NCBI GenBank assembly: GCA_947501315.1
Contig: CANMXH010000129.1
Location: 1-6,557, forward strand
DNA length: 6,557 nt
From: Caulobacteraceae bacterium
GTDB lineage: Bacteria > Pseudomonadota > Alphaproteobacteria > Caulobacterales > Caulobacteraceae
Direction: 5' to 3'
A program made the position numbers and the translations under genes. Under the pieces are notes generated by a model, which made no database searches, was not told the origin of the DNA, and saw only the letters and a list, made by a program, of their open reading frames with translations. Positions 5,475-6,557 of this stretch are shown piece after piece (positions within the stretch are counted from its first letter, which is position 1; every line of letters begins with the position of its first letter).

Positions 5475-6557
5475 CACACCGCTCTGGACCTCCGCCGAAA
5501 TCGTTGCCGCCACGGGCGGGACCCTGTCCGGCGCGGCCTTCGAGGCGACGGGCATCACCTACAACAGCCGCGAGATCGTGCCGGGTGACCTGTTCCTCGC
5601 GCTGAAGGGCGCACGGGACGGCCACGATTTCGCCGCCGCCGCCTTTGCCGCCGGGGCGGCGGGGGCGATCACCGAATATCCGGTCGGGGGCGGTCCTTGC
5701 GTGGCGGTAGCCGATACCCTGCGAGGTCTCGAGGCCCTGGGCATGGCGGCGCGGGACCGGACCCCGGCCCGGCGCGGCGCGGTCACCGGCTCGGTCGGCA
5801 AGACCAGTGTGACCCAGGCGATCAAGGCGGGACTGGATCTGGCGGGTCCGTCCCACGCCTCGATCAAGAGCTACAACAACCATATCGGCGTGCCCCTGAC
5901 CCTGTCGCGGATGCCGCGCATGACCGAGCGGGCGGTGTTCGAGATCGGCATGAATGCGCCGGGCGAGATCGCGCCGCTTTCGAAGATGGTGCGGCCGCAC
6001 GCGGCCTGTGTGACCACGGTCGGCCCGGTCCATATCGAGGCCTTCGCCGACGGCGAGGCCGGGGTGGCGGCGGAGAAGGCGGCCATCTTCGAGGGACTGG
6101 CTGACGACGGCGTGGCGATCTTCAATGCCGACGTGGCCTTCGCCGCCGTGCTTGAGGCGGGTGCGCGCAGGGCAGGGGGGCGGATCGCGACCTTTGGATC
6201 GGGTGCCGGCTGTGATGCGCGCCTGATCGATTTCCAGCTGCACGACACCGGCGCGCGCGTGCGGGCCGAGCTGTTTGGGCGGACAATCGATTTCCAGCTG
6301 GCCCAGTCGGGCTTCCACTGGGGGCTGAACAGTCTTTGCGTCCTTCTGATGCTGGACGCGCTCGACGTGTCGCTGGACACGGCCCTGGCGGCCCTGTCGG
6401 AGTTCCAGCCACTGGCGGGGCGGGGGCAGACGCTGATCGTGAACGCACCCGGCGGGGCTTTCACCCTGATCGACGAGAGCTACAACGCCAATCCGCTGTC
6501 GATGGCGGCGGGCTTCCGCAGCCTCGGCGCGCGGCCGCTGCCGGCTACGGGCGGGCG
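5467..6557 (+). CDS. murF: UDP-MurNAc-tripeptide:D-Ala-D-Ala ligase MurF (3' truncated by window)
   Basis: About 363 codons are present and the frame is still open at the right edge, so roughly the last fifth to quarter of a typical MurF is missing. MurF adds D-alanyl-D-alanine to UDP-MurNAc-tripeptide in the cytoplasm, completing the soluble precursor. The N-terminal domain has ITYNSREIVPGDLFLAL (30-46). The ATPase domain has the P-loop GSVGKTS (108-114), SYNNHIGVPLTL from residue 135, the MurF-typical EIGMNAPGEI, and a probable carbamylated Lys204 in AAEKAAIF. The C-terminal domain begins near the diagnostic DESYNANP (336-343). The ATG at 5467 lies inside the end of murE with no clear ribosome binding site, so translation is probably coupled to murE. 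A 15-base direct repeat lies at 6226-6300. Confidence 0.95.
   Translation, partial: MPDTPLWTSAEIVAATGGTLSGAAFEATGITYNSREIVPGDLFLALKGARDGHDFAAAAFAAGAAGAITEYPVGGGPCVAVADTLRGLEALGMAARDRTPARRGAVTGSVGKTSVTQAIKAGLDLAGPSHASIKSYNNHIGVPLTLSRMPRMTERAVFEIGMNAPGEIAPLSKMVRPHAACVTTVGPVHIEAFADGEAGVAAEKAAIFEGLADDGVAIFNADVAFAAVLEAGARRAGGRIATFGSGAGCDARLIDFQLHDTGARVRAELFGRTIDFQLAQSGFHWGLNSLCVLLMLDALDVSLDTALAALSEFQPLAGRGQTLIVNAPGGAFTLIDESYNANPLSMAAGFRSLGARPLPATGG
6226..6300 (+). repeat. 15-base direct repeat pair inside murF
   Basis: ATCGATTTCCAGCTG occurs at 6226-6240 and again, identically, at 6286-6300. The copies start exactly 60 bases apart and are in the same reading frame. Both encode IDFQL, at MurF residues 254-258 and 274-278. 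Identity stops at both ends of each copy. The repeat lies in a variable part of the ligase between the ATPase core and the G-H-N segment (SGFHWGLNSL) and does not break the frame. Confidence 0.85.

Noticed and set aside
3852..5558. Long reverse-strand open frame (568 codons) across murE
   Set aside because: It lies antisense to murE, which has all its motifs. The translation has low-complexity Arg/Gly/Ala-rich composition with no recognisable domain, as expected for a shadow frame in GC-rich DNA.
1..6557. Mobile elements, CRISPR arrays, tRNA genes or a novel system
   Set aside because: There are no transposase or integrase-like proteins, no terminal inverted repeats, no spaced repeat arrays of CRISPR type and no tRNA-like sequence. 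From 484 on, every base belongs to a standard dcw gene.

Overview
The window is the start of the division and cell wall (dcw) gene cluster of a GC-rich alphaproteobacterium. It is preceded by the 3' end of the RNase P RNA gene. GC content looks like roughly two thirds by eye. The MraZ form starting MFLSTYEKQLD, the small FtsL-like gene with a Pro/Ala-rich tail, the rnpB-mraZ linkage and the candidate promoter style all suggest the Caulobacterales. A Brevundimonas- or Caulobacter-like organism is likely, but this is inferred from remembered sequences and no search was run.

Layout, all on the + strand. Bases 1-150 are the 3' third of rnpB, which runs in from the left edge. Bases 151-483 contain no gene. 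They hold a T-run and GC-rich hairpin after rnpB, a short inverted repeat, a candidate promoter, four CCCA repeats at exact 10-base spacing that look like a MraZ operator, and a small hairpin just before mraZ. Then come mraZ (484-918), rsmH/mraW (915-1880), an ftsL-like gene (1877-2278), ftsI (2275-4011), murE (4008-5474) and murF (5467 to beyond the right edge). The first four junctions are ATGA start/stop overlaps and the last is an 8-base overlap, so the six genes almost certainly form one translationally coupled transcript.

How the genes work together: MraZ is the cluster's own DNA-binding regulator and probably acts at the CCCA repeats. RsmH methylates 16S rRNA. The FtsL-like protein and the transpeptidase FtsI (PBP3) belong to the septal machinery. 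MurE and MurF make the cytoplasmic peptidoglycan precursor, adding meso-diaminopimelate and then D-Ala-D-Ala. On gene order alone mraY, murD, ftsW and murG would be expected to the right of the window.

The genes are intact and conventional, and I found no new biological system. The most useful non-coding signal is the MraZ-type operator array at 364-398. The small oddities are a 15-base in-frame direct repeat in murF and a degenerate DnaA-box-like inverted pair in the leader.
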